Part shown: piece by piece, positions 20,101-29,664 of the stretch
How the letters are laid out: each line of letters starts with the position of its first letter
Numbering within the stretch: the first letter of the stretch is position 1
Origin: Achromobacter arsenitoxydans SY8
GTDB lineage: Bacteria; Pseudomonadota; Gammaproteobacteria; Burkholderiales; Burkholderiaceae_B
NCBI RefSeq assembly: GCF_000236785.1
Contig: NZ_AGUF01000057.1
Coordinates: 1 to 64,000, forward strand
DNA length: 64,000 nucleotides
Direction: 5' to 3'
Made by a program: the position numbers and the translations under genes
The notes under the pieces: generated by a model
Seen by the model: the letters and a program-made list of their open reading frames with translations, nothing else
What the model was told of the DNA's origin: nothing
The model's database searches: none

Positions 20101-23100
20101 CACGACGTCGATCACCTACACCGTCTCCGACGGCGAAGGCGGCACGTCCTCGGCCACCCTGACGGTTACCGTTACCGGTACCAACGACACCCCGATCCTG
20201 ACCCCGGGCGTCACGCTGGACGACCAGGCCAACAACGACGGCCAGACCATCACGCCGGTTGACGTCTCCGGCCAGTTCTCCGACGCGGACACGGGCGACG
20301 TGCTGACGTACTCGGCCACCGGCCTGCCCAAGGGCCTGTCGATCAACGCCGAGACCGGCATCATCTCCGGCACCCTGGACAAGTCGGCCTCGCAAGGCGG
20401 CACCGACGGCGTCTACACCATCACCGTCACCGCCACCGACAAGAGCGGCACCTCGGTCTCGCAGAACTTCTCGTGGGACGTCAAGAACCCCGCCCCGACC
20501 GCCCTCGATGACGGCGGCAAGACGGACGAGGACACCACCCTCACCGTCGACGCCCAGAACGGCGTGCTGGCCAACGACACCGACCCGGACGGCGACACGC
20601 TGACTGTCTCGCAGGTCGAAGGTAAAGACGCCAACGTGGGCGCGGCCGTTGCCGGCTCCAACGGCGGCACCTTCACCCTGAACGCCGACGGCTCGTACAG
20701 CTTCAACCCCGGTTCGGCCTTCAACAGCCTGCCCGCCAACCAGACCGCCACGACGTCGATCACCTACACCGTCTCCGACGGCGAAGGCGGCACGTCCTCG
20801 GCCACCCTGACCGTTACCGTCACCGGCACCAACGACACCCCGATCCTGACCCCGGGCGTCACGCTGGACGACCAGGCCAACAACGACGGCCAGACCATCA
20901 CGCCGGTCGACGTGTCCGGCCAGTTCTCCGACGCGGACACCGGCGACGTGCTGACCTACTCGGCCACCGGCTTGCCCAAGGGCCTGTCGATCAACGCCGA
21001 GACCGGCATCATCTCCGGCACCCTGGACAAGTCGGCCTCGCAAGGCGGCACGGACGGTATCTACACCATCACCGTCACTGCCACCGACAAGAGCGGCACC
21101 TCGGTCTCGCAGGACTTCTCGTGGGACGTCAAGAACCCGGCGCCGACCGCGGTCGACGACAGCGGCAACACCAAGCAAGGCGCCAGCATTTCCGCGGACG
21201 CCGCGCATGGGGTACTGGCCAATGACACCGATCCGGACGGCGATACGCTGCACGTTTCGCAGGTGAACGGCCAGGCCGGCAGCGTCGGCACGGCCATTGC
21301 CGGATCCAACGGCGGCACCTTCACCCTGAACGCCGACGGCTCCTACAGCTTCAACCCCGGCACCGCCTTCCAGCATCTTGCCAACGGCGTCAGCGCGACG
21401 ACGTCGATCGCCTACACCGTCACCGACGGCGAAGGCGGCTCGGCGACCGCGACCCTGACGGTCACCGTCACCGGCACCAACTCGGGCCCCACGTCGACCG
21501 CGATTTCCAACCAGAGCGGCGAGGATTCGCAGACCGTCATCAGCCTGGACCTGTCGAGCCACTTCAAGGACGCCGACCTGGCGACCGGCGACAAGCTCAC
21601 GTTCAGCGCTTCCGGCCTGCCGAAGGGTCTGACGATAGATCCGAACACCGGCGTCATCAGCGGCAAGATCGACCACTCGGCCTCGCAGTTCGGCGGGACC
21701 GGTGTGCACACCATCACGATCACCGCAACCGACAAGGCTGGCGCATCGACCTCGCAGAACTTCAAGTGGAACATCACCAACCCGCTGCCGCAGGCCGATC
21801 ACGACCAGGGGACCACGGACGAAGACACGACGCTCAGGGTCAATAACGCCAAGAACGGCGTGCTGGCCAATGACGTCGACCCCGACGGTGATCCGTTGCA
21901 CGTGTCCGCGGTCGGCGGCGTCGCCGGCAACGTAGGCAAGGCGATCGCCGGCTCGCACGGCGGCACCTTCACCATCAACGCCGACGGAACCTACACGTTC
22001 AACCCGGGCAATGACTTCCAGTACCTGGCCCAGAACCAGAACGCGCAGTCCTCGATCTGGTACACGGTGTCGGACGGCGAAGGCGGCACGAACCAAGCGC
22101 TGCTGACCGTCACGATCACGGGCAAGAACGACACGGCGACCATCAGCGGCCAAAGCTCCGGCTCGGTGTATGAAGATTCGCCGGTGTTCGCCAGCGGCAA
22201 GCTCAACGTGTCCGATCCGGACGCGGGCCAGAATTTCGTGCAGGCGCAGGCGGCCGTGCAGGGCAAATACGGCACGTTCACCGTGGACGTCAACGGCCAG
22301 TGGACCTACCAGCTCAACAACGCGCTGGCCGCAGTGCAGAACCTCAAGGCTGGCCAGACGCTGACCGAGACCTTCACCGTTGCCTCCCAGGACGGCACCG
22401 CGACCAGCCCGGTCAACGTGACCATCGTGGGCACGAACGACGCACCGATCTCGGGCGATGCCTCCGCGCACCTGAACATCGGCGCCTCGTACGCGCTGAA
22501 GAAGTCCGACTTCCCGTTCAATGACGGCGTTGAGAACGACGCTTTCCAGAGCGTGGTCGTCACCCGCGTCCCGGGCGCCGGCGAAGGCACCCTGACTTTG
22601 GGTGGACAGCCGGTGGTCAACGGCCAGGTCATCAGTGTGGCCGACATCCAGGCCGGCAAGCTGGTGTTCACGCCGTCCAGCGCTGGCGGCGACGCCACCT
22701 TCGACTTTGCGGTGCGCGACGCCGGCGGCATTGCCAACGGCGGCCAGAACACGTCGACCGAGCACACGTTCACGCTGTCCACCGACAAGCTCGGCGTCGG
22801 CAACAACACCAGCAATACGGACGTGAACGGCGGCGGCGGCAACGACATCCTGGTGGGCGACCGCGGCGGCGCGGTCACCGCGGTGGAACCGGGCAAGAAC
22901 TACAACATCTCGCTCATCGTCGACGTATCCGGCAGCATGACGTACAAGATCGGCAACACCAATGTGTCGCGGATCGACCTGCTCAAGAGTTCGCTGGTGT
23001 CGCTGGCCAACCAGTTGGCCAACCACGACGGGATCGTGAACGTCCGCCTGATTCCGTTCGCGGACAAGGCGCTGGAAGGCGTCACGATCAACAACCTGAG

Positions 23101-24370
23101 CAAGTCCAACGTCAAGCAGTTGCTCGACGCGATCGACCTGTTGACGGCCGAAGGCAACACGAACTATCAGGACGCCTTCAACAAGGCCGTGAGCTGGTTC
23201 AACTCGCAGGTGTCGGGTGGCAAGGATGCGGCCCACAACTACCAGAACCTGACCTTCTTCCTGACCGACGGCAATCCCACCGTCTACGGAGCCTCCGGCA
23301 ACCAGGAAAATGGCGCGATGCGCGAGGCCGTCAATGCGGCCAAGCCCTTGGTGGACGGATCCGGCGTGCTGGTGGGCGGCAACAAGGTCGTGATGTACGG
23401 CATCGGCATCGGCACGGGCATCAACAGCGACTACCTGCGCTTCTTCGACAACACCAATGCCACCGGCCAGGGTTCGCAAACCGTCAAGGAAGGCAGCGGC
23501 TGCAACTCCACGGAGTACACCGTCAACGGCACGGTGGGCCAGCCCCAGATCGTGAACAGCGCGAACGAGCTGAATGCCGCATTGCAAGGCGGCAGCACCT
23601 CGACCGACCCGGCGCCGGTCTCCGGCGACACGATCCACGGCGGCGACGGCAACGACATCATCTTTGGCGACACCATCAACACCGACCACCTGTCGTGGAG
23701 CGGCCATGCCGCGGGCAGCCATGACGGCCAGGGCTGGCAGGCGCTGGTGGACTTCATGACGGCGCAGAAGGGCGGCGTCGCCCCGACCACCGTCGAGATC
23801 TACAACTACCTGCAGCAGCACAGCGCAGAATTCGACAAGGCCGGCGACACGCGCGGCGGAGACGATTTCCTGTACGGCGGCAAGGGCGACGACACGCTGT
23901 TCGGCCAGGGCGGCAACGACTCCCTGTTCGGCGGCGAGGGCAACGACACCCTCTACGGCGGCACGGGGAACGACATCCTGGTCGGCGGCAAGGGCAACGA
24001 CCTCCTCGTGGGCGGCGCGGGCAGCGACACCTTCCGGTGGGAACTGAACGACCAAGGCACGGCCGCGGCTCCCGCCGTGGACCGCATCAAGGACTTCTCG
24101 ACGGCCATGCCCGCCAACAACGGCGATGTGCTCGACCTGAAGGACTTGCTGCAACAGGACGACAACAGCCCGCTGACCAACTATCTGCAGGTCAAGAAGG
24201 AAGGCAGCAACACGGTGATCAACGTCAGCACCAATGGCGACCTCCAGCACAACGTCGACCAGAAGATCATTCTGGAGAACGTGGACCTTACCAACAATGG
24301 TGCGTTGTCCAGCGCTCAGGTCATCAACGATCTGTTGAACAAGGGTAAACTCATCGTCGATCATCACTGA
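14138..24370 (+). CDS. Giant RTX adhesin, BrtA/LapA-like, with vWA domain
   Basis: This is a 3410-aa surface adhesin secreted by the type I system upstream. The N-terminal 150 residues resemble the LapA retention module and contain a dialanine LapG-type site (Ala113-Ala114 in [11 protein letters not shown]), followed by [14 protein letters not shown]. Residues about 179-2650 hold 12 VCBS/cadherin-like units, each opening with the pattern NPAPTA..DDG..TDEDTTL and NDTDPDGD, most followed by an Ig-like module ([12 protein letters not shown]). Six and a half are near-identical 216-residue units. After these come a VCBS-type domain, a vWA domain with MIDAS motif DVSGSM (Asp2929), and RTX nonapeptides at about 3167 and 3241-3298 ([20 protein letters not shown]). 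The C-terminal secretion signal ends KLIVDHH. By family it should mediate biofilm attachment under c-di-GMP control, like BrtA of Bordetella bronchiseptica. Confidence 0.96.
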   Translation: MANSSPAVVNEITGRAWIRNSDGSLTELHQGSKVPAGSDVVTASGATVSLQVENGMPIVIGEGREVAVNGDMTGPLADPTEAAVAPPSGTDSDRLLAALQAGRDPFDEMDPTAAVVAGGGEAGGSSFVRLARILETTSPLDLAYPNPARGTDTLPRVSGAALTGDDDVDAAPTTPAAANNAPNALNDASSGDQNATVRGNLLSNDSDPDGDPLAITSINGRPMVPGGISVLGSTGGTFVVQPDGSYEFTPGGQYDYLAVGETATSTISYTITDPSGATSTATVVVTVTGTNDGPVSSALSNQSGLDAQTEIRYDVSDRFSDPDTSDKLTFSATGLPPGLTIDPNTGIITGTIDHSASQGGTNGVYNVTVTATDPSGASTSQAFQWDVANPAPTAVNDSGATDEDTGLNVDAQNGVLANDTDPDGDTLTVSEVNGQAANVGAAVTGSNGGTFTLNADGSYSFNPGSAFQNLAANQTATSSISYTVSDGEGGTSTATLTVTVTGTNDTPILTPGVTLDDQAGDDGKAITPVDVSGQFGDVDDGDVLTYSATGLPPGLTIDSTTGIISGTLDKSASQGGTDGVYTVTVTATDKGGASVSQDFSWDVKNPAPTALDDGGKTDEDTTLTVDAQNGVLSNDTDPDGDTLTVSQVEGKDANVGTAVAGSNGGTFTLNADGSYSFNPGSAFQNLAANQTATSSITYTVSDGEGGTSSATLTVEITGTNDKPTAVALDNQNNMDGDTVNYELSGFFSDVDTGDVLTYSVDHVPGGLTFNTATGTFSGKFANWASDHTNTGVKGEYLITVTATDKSGASVSQTFLWTVGNPEPVATDDTGKTGQNATLVVDHPTEGVLANDTDPDGDKLTVSQVDGKDANVGAAVAGSDGGTFTLNANGTYSFDPGTAFQYLGANQTATTSISYTVSDFQGATSTATLTITVTGTNDTPILTPGVTLDDQANNDGQTITPVDVSGQFSDADAGDELTYSATGLPKGLSINAETGIISGTLDKSASQGGTDGVYTITVTATDKSGTSVSQNFSWDVKNPAPTALDDGGNTDEDTTLTVDAQNGVLANDTDPDGDTLTVSQVEGKDANVGTAVAGSNGGTFTLNADGSYSFNPGSAFNSLPANQTATTSITYTVSDGEGGTSSATLTVTVTGTNDTPILTPGVTLDDQANNDGQTITPVNVSGQFSDADAGDELTYSATGLPKGLSINAETGIISGTLDKSASQGGTDGVYTITVTATDKSGTSVSQNFSWDVKNPAPTALDDGGKTDEDTTLTVDAQNGVLSNDTDPDGDTLTVSQVEGKDANVGTAVTGSNGGTFTLNADGSYSFNPGSAFNSLPANQTATTSITYTVSDGEGGTSSATLTVTVTGTNDTPILTPGVTLDDQANNDGQTITPVDVSGQFSDADTGDVLTYSATGLPKGLSINAETGIISGTLDKSASQGGTDGVYTITVTATDKSGTSVSQNISWDVKNPAPTALDDGGNTDEDTTLTVDAQNGVLANDTDPDGDTLTVSQVEGKDANVGAAVTGSNGGTFTLNADGSYSFNPGSAFNSLPANQTATTSITYTVSDGEGGTSSATLTVTVTGTNDTPILTPGVTLDDQANNDGQTITPVDVSGQFSDADTGDVLTYSATGLPKGLSINAETGIISGTLDKSASQGGTDGVYTITVTATDKSGTSVSQNFSWDVKNPAPTALDDGGKTDEDTTLTVDAQNGVLANDTDPDGDTLTVSQVEGKDANVGTAVAGSNGGTFTLNADGSYSFNPGSAFNSLPANQTATTSITYTVSDGEGGTSSATLTVTVTGTNDTPILTPGVTLDDQANNDGQTITPVDVSGQFSDADTGDVLTYSATGLPKGLSIDAETGIISGTLDKSASQGGTDGVYTITVTATDKSGTSVSQDFSWDVKNPAPTALDDGGKTDEDTTLTVDAQNGVLANDTDPDGDTLTVSQVDGKDANVGTAVAGSNGGTFTLNADGSYSFNPGSAFNSLPANQTATTSITYTVSDGEGGTSSATLTVTVTGTNDTPILTPGVTLDDQANNDGQTITPVDVSGQFSDADTGDVLTYSATGLPKGLSINAETGIISGTLDKSASQGGTDGVYTITVTATDKSGTSVSQNFSWDVKNPAPTALDDGGKTDEDTTLTVDAQNGVLANDTDPDGDTLTVSQVEGKDANVGAAVAGSNGGTFTLNADGSYSFNPGSAFNSLPANQTATTSITYTVSDGEGGTSSATLTVTVTGTNDTPILTPGVTLDDQANNDGQTITPVDVSGQFSDADTGDVLTYSATGLPKGLSINAETGIISGTLDKSASQGGTDGIYTITVTATDKSGTSVSQDFSWDVKNPAPTAVDDSGNTKQGASISADAAHGVLANDTDPDGDTLHVSQVNGQAGSVGTAIAGSNGGTFTLNADGSYSFNPGTAFQHLANGVSATTSIAYTVTDGEGGSATATLTVTVTGTNSGPTSTAISNQSGEDSQTVISLDLSSHFKDADLATGDKLTFSASGLPKGLTIDPNTGVISGKIDHSASQFGGTGVHTITITATDKAGASTSQNFKWNITNPLPQADHDQGTTDEDTTLRVNNAKNGVLANDVDPDGDPLHVSAVGGVAGNVGKAIAGSHGGTFTINADGTYTFNPGNDFQYLAQNQNAQSSIWYTVSDGEGGTNQALLTVTITGKNDTATISGQSSGSVYEDSPVFASGKLNVSDPDAGQNFVQAQAAVQGKYGTFTVDVNGQWTYQLNNALAAVQNLKAGQTLTETFTVASQDGTATSPVNVTIVGTNDAPISGDASAHLNIGASYALKKSDFPFNDGVENDAFQSVVVTRVPGAGEGTLTLGGQPVVNGQVISVADIQAGKLVFTPSSAGGDATFDFAVRDAGGIANGGQNTSTEHTFTLSTDKLGVGNNTSNTDVNGGGGNDILVGDRGGAVTAVEPGKNYNISLIVDVSGSMTYKIGNTNVSRIDLLKSSLVSLANQLANHDGIVNVRLIPFADKALEGVTINNLSKSNVKQLLDAIDLLTAEGNTNYQDAFNKAVSWFNSQVSGGKDAAHNYQNLTFFLTDGNPTVYGASGNQENGAMREAVNAAKPLVDGSGVLVGGNKVVMYGIGIGTGINSDYLRFFDNTNATGQGSQTVKEGSGCNSTEYTVNGTVGQPQIVNSANELNAALQGGSTSTDPAPVSGDTIHGGDGNDIIFGDTINTDHLSWSGHAAGSHDGQGWQALVDFMTAQKGGVAPTTVEIYNYLQQHSAEFDKAGDTRGGDDFLYGGKGDDTLFGQGGNDSLFGGEGNDTLYGGTGNDILVGGKGNDLLVGGAGSDTFRWELNDQGTAAAPAVDRIKDFSTAMPANNGDVLDLKDLLQQDDNSPLTNYLQVKKEGSNTVINVSTNGDLQHNVDQKIILENVDLTNNGALSSAQVINDLLNKGKLIVDHH
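14471..14482 (+). other. Candidate LapG cleavage site in the adhesin
   Basis: These codons encode Thr-Ala-Ala-Val, residues 112-115 of the adhesin, just before a glycine-rich linker. In Pseudomonas fluorescens LapA, LapG cuts between two alanines at about residues 108-109 in a TAAG context. Position and surroundings match, though here Val replaces Gly at the last place. Cutting would release the adhesin from its N-terminal plug in the outer membrane channel. Confidence 0.7.
16943..21133 (+). repeat. Six and a half near-identical 648-bp tandem repeats in the adhesin
   Basis: The unit boundary [10 protein letters not shown] recurs at exactly 648-base intervals (16943, 17591, 18239, 18887, 19535, 20183, 20831), so each unit encodes 216 residues. 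Units differ by only a few substitutions, such as AGD/TGD, GGN/GGK and AVAGS/AVTGS. Each unit pairs one Ig-like and one VCBS-like module. Related but diverged units flank the block (from 14672 and up to about 22130). The near-identity at DNA level points to recent duplication or homogenisation, and adhesin length may vary between isolates. Confidence 0.95.
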
Positions 24371-24381
24371 CCCACCCGCCA

Positions 24382-24410
24382 CGCGATCCGGCCCGACGGG
24401 CCGGATCGCG
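24382..24410 (+). terminator. Strong hairpin after the adhesin gene
   Basis: A perfect 13-bp inverted repeat (CGCGATCCGGCCC / GGGCCGGATCGCG) with a 3-base loop begins 11 bases after the adhesin stop codon. There is no T-run, only GGTTCATT. It likely ends or attenuates the adhesin transcript, or stabilises its 3' end, before the next gene at 24429. Confidence 0.7.
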
Positions 24411-24428
24411 GGTTCATTCCCGTATCCC

Positions 24429-24938
24429 ATGCCCAAGCATTTTTTTGAACGCGACCAGCTCCTGACCTGGTTCAAAGGAAACGCCGCCGCGGCCGACTAC
24501 GTGGACATGGTGTGCCGCATCGCGCACCTGTGGGACGATCTGATCGACCGGGACAAGGAAGTCCCCGACGACGAGATCAACCAAGGCTTCTTCGAGGCGC
24601 TCATCAGGTTGCCCCGCAACGCCTTCTACCGCTCGCATTTCGACCACCTCAATGCGGTGCTCATCAACGCCGTGTCCAATTGGCAGATCGCCACCAAACT
24701 GGAACGCGATGGCGGCAATTACGAGAAAAGCATCGCTTTCGTCCTGCGGTCGTCGTATGCGGACCTGATCACCCAATCCGCGCTGATCGTCGGCGGCGAA
24801 AAATGGGCCTGCCAGGTCGGCGAGGAAGTCCGCAAGGCGACTCACGGCGAAACCTACGATGGCTATATCAAGAACCTCACCCAAGAGGCGTCCGACCGCG
24901 CCCGCATGAAGGCCGCCCGGCAGGCAAAGAGCAACTAA
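24429..24938 (+). CDS. Unknown helical protein between adhesin and lapG
   Basis: This 169-aa protein has no signal peptide and no membrane segment and appears all-helical. The most notable stretch is HLWDDLIDRDKEVPDDEI (about residues 33-50), an aspartate-rich segment that recalls metal-binding DDxxD motifs of prenyl-transferring enzymes. The protein is far too short for such an enzyme and the likeness may be chance. I do not recognise the family. It has no strong ribosome binding site. Position after the adhesin hairpin and 62 bases before lapG suggests a role linked to the adhesin, which is inference. Confidence 0.75.
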   Translation: MPKHFFERDQLLTWFKGNAAAADYVDMVCRIAHLWDDLIDRDKEVPDDEINQGFFEALIRLPRNAFYRSHFDHLNAVLINAVSNWQIATKLERDGGNYEKSIAFVLRSSYADLITQSALIVGGEKWACQVGEEVRKATHGETYDGYIKNLTQEASDRARMKAARQAKSN

Positions 24939-25000
24939 TCCGCTGCGCAAGCGCCCAGGAGAACTGCATCAATGCGGCGAGCCCCCTTGCCCCCTGACTC

Positions 25001-25678
25001 ATGCTGCGCCGCCCGCCCCGGCTGAAACGGGCCGTCAGCCTGGCGCTGCTCGGCCTCGCGTGCTGGTGGGGCGGCAGCTTTGCGATCGAAGTCGACGACG
25101 CCAAGCTGCAGAAGCTGTCGGCCAGCCGCTACGGCGCCAAGGGCTCCAAATCCGTCTCGAACTGGCTGCAATTGTTGCGCAGCCCCGCTCCGGCGGCGGA
25201 CAAGGACAGGCTGACGCTGGCGAACGATTTCTGGAACCGCGCCCTGCTCTCCGGCGAAGACTCCTTCATCTGGAAACAGACGGACTATTGGGCCACGCCG
25301 CTCGAGTCCCTGGGCAAAGGCGCTGGCGATTGCGAAGACTATGTCATCGGCAAGTATTTCACCTTGCTGGCCATGGGCGTCCCGGCCAACAAGCTGCGCT
25401 TCATCTATGTCCGCGCCCGCATCGGCGGCGCGGCCAGCAGCAGCCAGGTGGCCCACATGGTCCTGGGCTACTACGAAACCCCGAACGCCGTCCCGCTGGT
25501 GCTGGACAGCCTGATATCAACCATTCTCCCGGCGACGCAGCGGCGCGACCTGACGCCGGTTTTCAGTTTCAACGCCGACGGCGTCTACGTGGACGGCAAG
25601 GCCGCCGCGCCCGTTGACCGCCTGAGCCGCTGGCGCGACCTACTTCAACGCATGGAACGGGAAGGCATCCGCCCCTGA
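25001..25678 (+). CDS. lapG: LapG-like periplasmic cysteine protease
   Basis: LapG is a calcium-dependent periplasmic protease that cuts the adhesin N-terminus and detaches it. The 225-aa protein has an N-terminal signal or anchor segment (residues 12-28) and a bacterial transglutaminase-like fold. The catalytic triad is visible: Cys111 in GDCEDY, His152 in VAHMVL and Asp169 in LVLDSL. Asp110 and Glu112, on either side of the cysteine, match the calcium ligands of the family. It is followed after 17 bases by lapD, the receptor expected to inhibit it. Confidence 0.95.
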   Translation: MLRRPPRLKRAVSLALLGLACWWGGSFAIEVDDAKLQKLSASRYGAKGSKSVSNWLQLLRSPAPAADKDRLTLANDFWNRALLSGEDSFIWKQTDYWATPLESLGKGAGDCEDYVIGKYFTLLAMGVPANKLRFIYVRARIGGAASSSQVAHMVLGYYETPNAVPLVLDSLISTILPATQRRDLTPVFSFNADGVYVDGKAAAPVDRLSRWRDLLQRMEREGIRP

Positions 25679-25695
25679 CGTCCGGAACCAAGACT

Positions 25696-27657
25696 ATGTC
25701 CATTCTTCGACAGCTACTGCTCAGCGTCACCCTTGCCATCAGCGTCATCCTGCTGGGGACGCTGGCGCTCAGCATCAACTCCGCGCGCGAATACCTGTCC
25801 GGGCAGTTGCAGGTACAGAGCACCGACGCGGCCGTGTCATTGGCCCTGTCCCTGTCGCAACCGGCGAACAACGATCCGGTCGTGCAGGAACTGCTGGTGT
25901 CCGCGCTGTACGACGGCGGGCACTTTTCGCTGGTGCGCCTGACCGACCCCGACGGCAAGGTCCTGATCGAACGCAAGTCCGCGGCGGCCGCGGCTTCGGT
26001 GCCGGCATGGTTCCAGGCGCTGGCGCCGCTCGATGCGCAAGCGGCGACCCACGCGGTCAGCGACGGCTGGCGCCAGATCGGCGAAGTCACCCTGGTCGCC
26101 AATGATGCCTATGCCTGGGAAGCCCTGTGGCGCAGCAGCCTGAAGATGATCGCCCTGGTGGTCGGCGCGGGCATCCTGTGGGCGGTTTTCGCGTTTGTGC
26201 TGGTGGGGTGGATCAAGAACCGCCTGCTGCGCGAAATCAGCGAACACGTGCGCGACATCGGCCGCGATTCCCCGTCTGAACAGGTCGAAGCCCGCGTCCC
26301 TGAACTTTCAGGGGTGGTCCAGGCGTTGAACCAGACCCGCGAGCGCGTGCACGCCAGCGTCGAAGAACAGAACGCCAAGATCGAATCGCTGGAACTGGAG
26401 CTGAACCAGGATCCCGTGACCGGCCTGCCCAACCGCAAGTACTTCGTCAATGAATTCCGGCGCGCGCTGGAAGCGGGATCCGCCGCGGGCAAGCGCCGGA
26501 TCGACGGCGGCCATGTGCTGGTTTTCCGCCAGCGCGACCTGGCCGACCTGAACCGCCACATGCCCCGCGAGTTCATTGATCAATGGCTGCGTGCGGCGTG
26601 CGAACGCATCCAGGGCACGTTGAAGCGCATGCACGTCGCGTCGCCCATGCTGGCCCGGCTGAACGGATCGGATTTCGCGCTGCTGCTGCCCGGCTGCGCG
26701 GCGCCGCAGGCCATGATGGTCGCGGAACAGTTGCGGGCCGACCTGCATGCCTCGCGCATTCCGGTAGGTGAAGGCCACCTGTGCCGCTGGGCGCAGGCCA
26801 TGACCGACTACGGGCACGGCAGCCAGGCCGGACCGGTGCTGGCGCGCCTGGATTTCGGCCTGATGCGCGCCGAAAGCGCCGGCAACGACCAAGTCGTGAT
26901 CGCGGGAGCGACCGATATGCAGTCTCCGTCCGAATCCGGAGAACGCGCCTGGAAGGACGCCATCCAGACCGCGCTGGAACATCGGAATTTCGAGCTCTCG
27001 ACCGAACCGCTGCTGGCGCTGGACGGACGCGTCGTGCGGACCGAGGCCATGTTGATGCTGCGCACGGCGCCCAACCAGGAACCGATTCCCGCCACGCTGT
27101 TCATCCCGCCAGCCGTGCGCCTGGATCTTGTGGCCGACTGCGACCTGGAGTCCGTCCGCCTGGGCCTGGATTGGCTCGCCAGCCACGAGGGCGAGCTCGC
27201 CATCCGCGTCGCCCTGCCTTCGCTGCGGGGCCAGAAGTTCCTGCGCCAGCTTGCCCTGCTGCTGACCGAGCGCCGCTCGCTGGCAAACCGCCTGTTCCTG
27301 GAAATCGACGCGCACGGCCTGGTGGAATGCCATGAGCAGATCACCGCGCTGGCGCACGTCGTCTCCGAGTTTGGCGCCCACCTCGGCGTGCGCCGGCTGG
27401 CGCAGCAGTTTGGCGCGGTCGCGCAGCTGCACACGCTGCCTTTGTCGTACGTGAAATTGGGCGGAGGTTTCGTCGGGGGGATGTCGCAGAGCCCCGGCAG
27501 CCAGCAATTGACGGCGTCGGTGCTGGAAACCGCCCGCAACCTGGGCATCGCGGTCTATGCGGAAGACGTGCCAGACGCCGAAACCCAGCGCATCCTGATC
27601 GGACTGGGCATCGGCATCATGCGGGGCCAGGGAGTCAGGATCACGAACGGGGCCTGA
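25696..27657 (+). CDS. lapD: LapD-like c-di-GMP receptor
   Basis: LapD senses cytoplasmic c-di-GMP and binds LapG in the periplasm, so the adhesin is kept when c-di-GMP is high. The 653-aa protein has membrane helices at about 6-28 and 150-172 around a periplasmic domain, then HAMP, degenerate GGDEF and degenerate EAL domains. Trp125 in SDGWRQIG matches the tryptophan that Pseudomonas LapD needs to engage LapG. The GGDEF motif reads NGSDF. The EAL site reads TEAMLML, and DDFG is replaced by RRLAQQFG, so it should be a receptor without enzyme activity. It lies directly after lapG. Confidence 0.95.
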   Translation: MSILRQLLLSVTLAISVILLGTLALSINSAREYLSGQLQVQSTDAAVSLALSLSQPANNDPVVQELLVSALYDGGHFSLVRLTDPDGKVLIERKSAAAAASVPAWFQALAPLDAQAATHAVSDGWRQIGEVTLVANDAYAWEALWRSSLKMIALVVGAGILWAVFAFVLVGWIKNRLLREISEHVRDIGRDSPSEQVEARVPELSGVVQALNQTRERVHASVEEQNAKIESLELELNQDPVTGLPNRKYFVNEFRRALEAGSAAGKRRIDGGHVLVFRQRDLADLNRHMPREFIDQWLRAACERIQGTLKRMHVASPMLARLNGSDFALLLPGCAAPQAMMVAEQLRADLHASRIPVGEGHLCRWAQAMTDYGHGSQAGPVLARLDFGLMRAESAGNDQVVIAGATDMQSPSESGERAWKDAIQTALEHRNFELSTEPLLALDGRVVRTEAMLMLRTAPNQEPIPATLFIPPAVRLDLVADCDLESVRLGLDWLASHEGELAIRVALPSLRGQKFLRQLALLLTERRSLANRLFLEIDAHGLVECHEQITALAHVVSEFGAHLGVRRLAQQFGAVAQLHTLPLSYVKLGGGFVGGMSQSPGSQQLTASVLETARNLGIAVYAEDVPDAETQRILIGLGIGIMRGQGVRITNGA

Positions 27658-27684
27658 TGCGCCCCGCCCGCGCGCCGCACGCCA

Positions 27685-28524
27685 TCAGCGCGCGGCCTGG
27701 CCCTTGGATTGTTCGTACAGCGGCATCACCTTCTGCGCGGCCGCTTGAAGGTCGCTGATGCGCGACGCCGCCGACGGGTGCGTCGACAGGATTTCGGGCG
27801 GCGCATTGCCCTGGCTGGCCGCCCCCATCTTCTGCCACAGGGTCACCGCGGCGCGCGGGTCATACCCTGCCCTTGCCGCCAGCTCCACGCCCATCCGGTC
27901 CGCTTCGGTCTCGTGCGTGCGGCTGTTGGGCAGGGTGAACATCACGCTGGTCAATTCCCCGCCCAGGTCGGAAGCCACGGACGAGCCGGTAGCGATGGAC
28001 AACACCGACAGGCCCAGGTTCGTAGCCATCTGCTGGGAAACGCGCTCGCGCGCGTGCTCACGCAGCGCATGGGCGATCTCGTGGCCCAACACGGCGGCCA
28101 ACTCGTCGTCCGAGGGCTTGATCTTGCCGATCAGCCCGGTATAGACGGCGATCTTTCCGCCCGGCATGCACCACGCGTTGATCTCGTCGCTGGACAGCAC
28201 ATGCACTTCCCATTTCCAGCCCGCGGCGTCCGGGCGGAACACGCCCGCCTGGGCGATCAGGCGCTGGGAGATATTGCGCACGCGCGCCAGCTGCTGGGCA
28301 TCCCGGTCCAGCAGGCCCTTGGCCTGCGCCTCTTTCAGGATGTCGGCGTACTGCTGCGTCGCCTCCTGTTCGAGCGCCTGCGACGGCACCATGCTGGACA
28401 TGTATTGGGTACGGTTGACGCCCACGGCGCCCGATTGGGTCGTATTCATGCCCGTGCAGCCGGCCAGCACCGCCAGCGACAGCACGGCTCCGGCATTGCG
28501 CAGAAAATGACGCTTCTGGTTCAT
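27685..28524 (-). CDS. M48-family metallopeptidase lipoprotein
   Basis: A 279-aa zinc peptidase of the LoiP/YcaL/BepA kind, which degrade misfolded outer membrane proteins in the periplasm. The ATG at 28524 is preceded by GGAGG with good spacing; a TTG four codons upstream is less likely. The signal peptide ends in a lipobox (LAVLAGC). The zinc site HEIAHALREH (HExxH) and the third ligand region ETEADRMG are intact. It converges on lapD with a 27-base gap and lies upstream of nothing on its own strand except the window's c-di-GMP genes, so a link to adhesin control is not implied. Confidence 0.93.
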   Translation of the reverse strand: MNQKRHFLRNAGAVLSLAVLAGCTGMNTTQSGAVGVNRTQYMSSMVPSQALEQEATQQYADILKEAQAKGLLDRDAQQLARVRNISQRLIAQAGVFRPDAAGWKWEVHVLSSDEINAWCMPGGKIAVYTGLIGKIKPSDDELAAVLGHEIAHALREHARERVSQQMATNLGLSVLSIATGSSVASDLGGELTSVMFTLPNSRTHETEADRMGVELAARAGYDPRAAVTLWQKMGAASQGNAPPEILSTHPSAASRISDLQAAAQKVMPLYEQSKGQAAR

Positions 28525-28560
28525 GTCGGCCTCCAAGCCAATTCAAGAGCGGCAAGCGTA

Positions 28561-29628
28561 TCAGACCGGCGCGCCGCACTGCCCGCGATGGCGCAGGGCG
28601 TGATCAATCAGCACCAACGCCAGCATCGCTTCGGCGATGGGGGTGGCCCGGATGCCGACGCAAGGGTCGTGGCGGCCCAAAGTCTGCACCATCACCGGTT
28701 CATTGGCGCGATTGACCGAGCGGCGCTCGACGCGGATGCTGGACGTGGGCTTGATCGCCAGGGACACGGTGATGGGCTGGCCAGTGGAAATCCCGCCCAG
28801 CACGCCGCCGGCGTGATTGGTCAGGAAGCCGTCCGGCGTGATTTCGTCGCCGTGCTCGGAACCGCGCTGCGCGATGCAGTCGAAACCGGCGCCGATGGAC
28901 ACGCCCTTGACGGCGTTCAGCCCCATCAACACGTGAGCGATGTCGGCGTCCAGGCGGTCATAGATGGGTTCGCCCCAGCCGGCGGGCAGGTTTTCGGCGA
29001 CGACTTCGATGCGCGCGCCCACGGAGTCCCCATCGCGGCGCAATTGGTCCATGTAGGCTTCCAGTTCAGGAACGACCTCGGCGTTGGGCGCATAGAACGG
29101 ATTGTTGGGCACTTCGTCCCAGGACACGAAAGGAATCGCGACCGGGCCGAGCTGGCTCATGTAGCCGCGCACCTTCACGCCGTACTGCTCGGACAGCCAT
29201 TTCTTGGCGATTGCGCCGGCCGCCACGGTGGGCGCCGTCAGCCGTGCCGACGAACGTCCGCCGCCCCGCGGGTCGCGCACGCCGAACTTGCGCCAGTAGG
29301 CGTAGTCGGCATGGCCTGGCCGGAAGGTGTCGGCAATGTTGGAATAGTCTTTGCTGCGCGCATCGGTATTGCGGATCAGAAGACCGATGGGAGTGCCCGT
29401 GGTCACCCCTTCGTACACGCCCGACAGGATTTCCACCTGGTCGGCTTCCTGGCGCTGCGTCACGTGGCGCGACGTGCCGGGACGGCGGCGGTCCAGTTCA
29501 AGCTGGATATCAGAGGCGTCCAGCGCCAATCCGGGAGGACAGCCATCCACCACGCAACCGATGGCCGGCCCGTGGGATTCGCCGAAATTCGTGACGGTAA
29601 AGAGGGTACCTAGGGTATTGCCGGGCAT
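28561..29628 (-). CDS. aroC: Chorismate synthase AroC
   Basis: AroC converts 5-enolpyruvylshikimate 3-phosphate to chorismate, the last step of the shikimate pathway, and needs reduced FMN. The 355-aa protein has the conserved start [18 protein letters not shown], the [19 protein letters not shown] region, the [20 protein letters not shown] flavin-binding motif and the [13 protein letters not shown] segment. It lies 36 bases upstream of the M48 peptidase gene on the same strand. Confidence 0.97.
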   Translation of the reverse strand: MPGNTLGTLFTVTNFGESHGPAIGCVVDGCPPGLALDASDIQLELDRRRPGTSRHVTQRQEADQVEILSGVYEGVTTGTPIGLLIRNTDARSKDYSNIADTFRPGHADYAYWRKFGVRDPRGGGRSSARLTAPTVAAGAIAKKWLSEQYGVKVRGYMSQLGPVAIPFVSWDEVPNNPFYAPNAEVVPELEAYMDQLRRDGDSVGARIEVVAENLPAGWGEPIYDRLDADIAHVLMGLNAVKGVSIGAGFDCIAQRGSEHGDEITPDGFLTNHAGGVLGGISTGQPITVSLAIKPTSSIRVERRSVNRANEPVMVQTLGRHDPCVGIRATPIAEAMLALVLIDHALRHRGQCGAPV

Positions 29629-29664
29629 AGGAAGTCAACAGGTCGGGTTTGCAAGCAACCCCGA

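Noticed and set aside
15095-24475. A 3126-codon open frame antisense to the adhesin
   Set aside because: Its codons are in register with the sense codons, so a stop would need sense TTA, CTA or TCA, which are rare in this GC-rich repetitive gene. Its residues simply mirror the repeat array (GDGNGQGG-type runs) and it has no ribosome binding site or domain.
24429-24938. Terpenoid-synthase-like enzyme from the DDLIDRD motif
   Set aside because: The protein is only 169 aa and lacks a second Asp-rich motif, so the likeness is probably coincidence.
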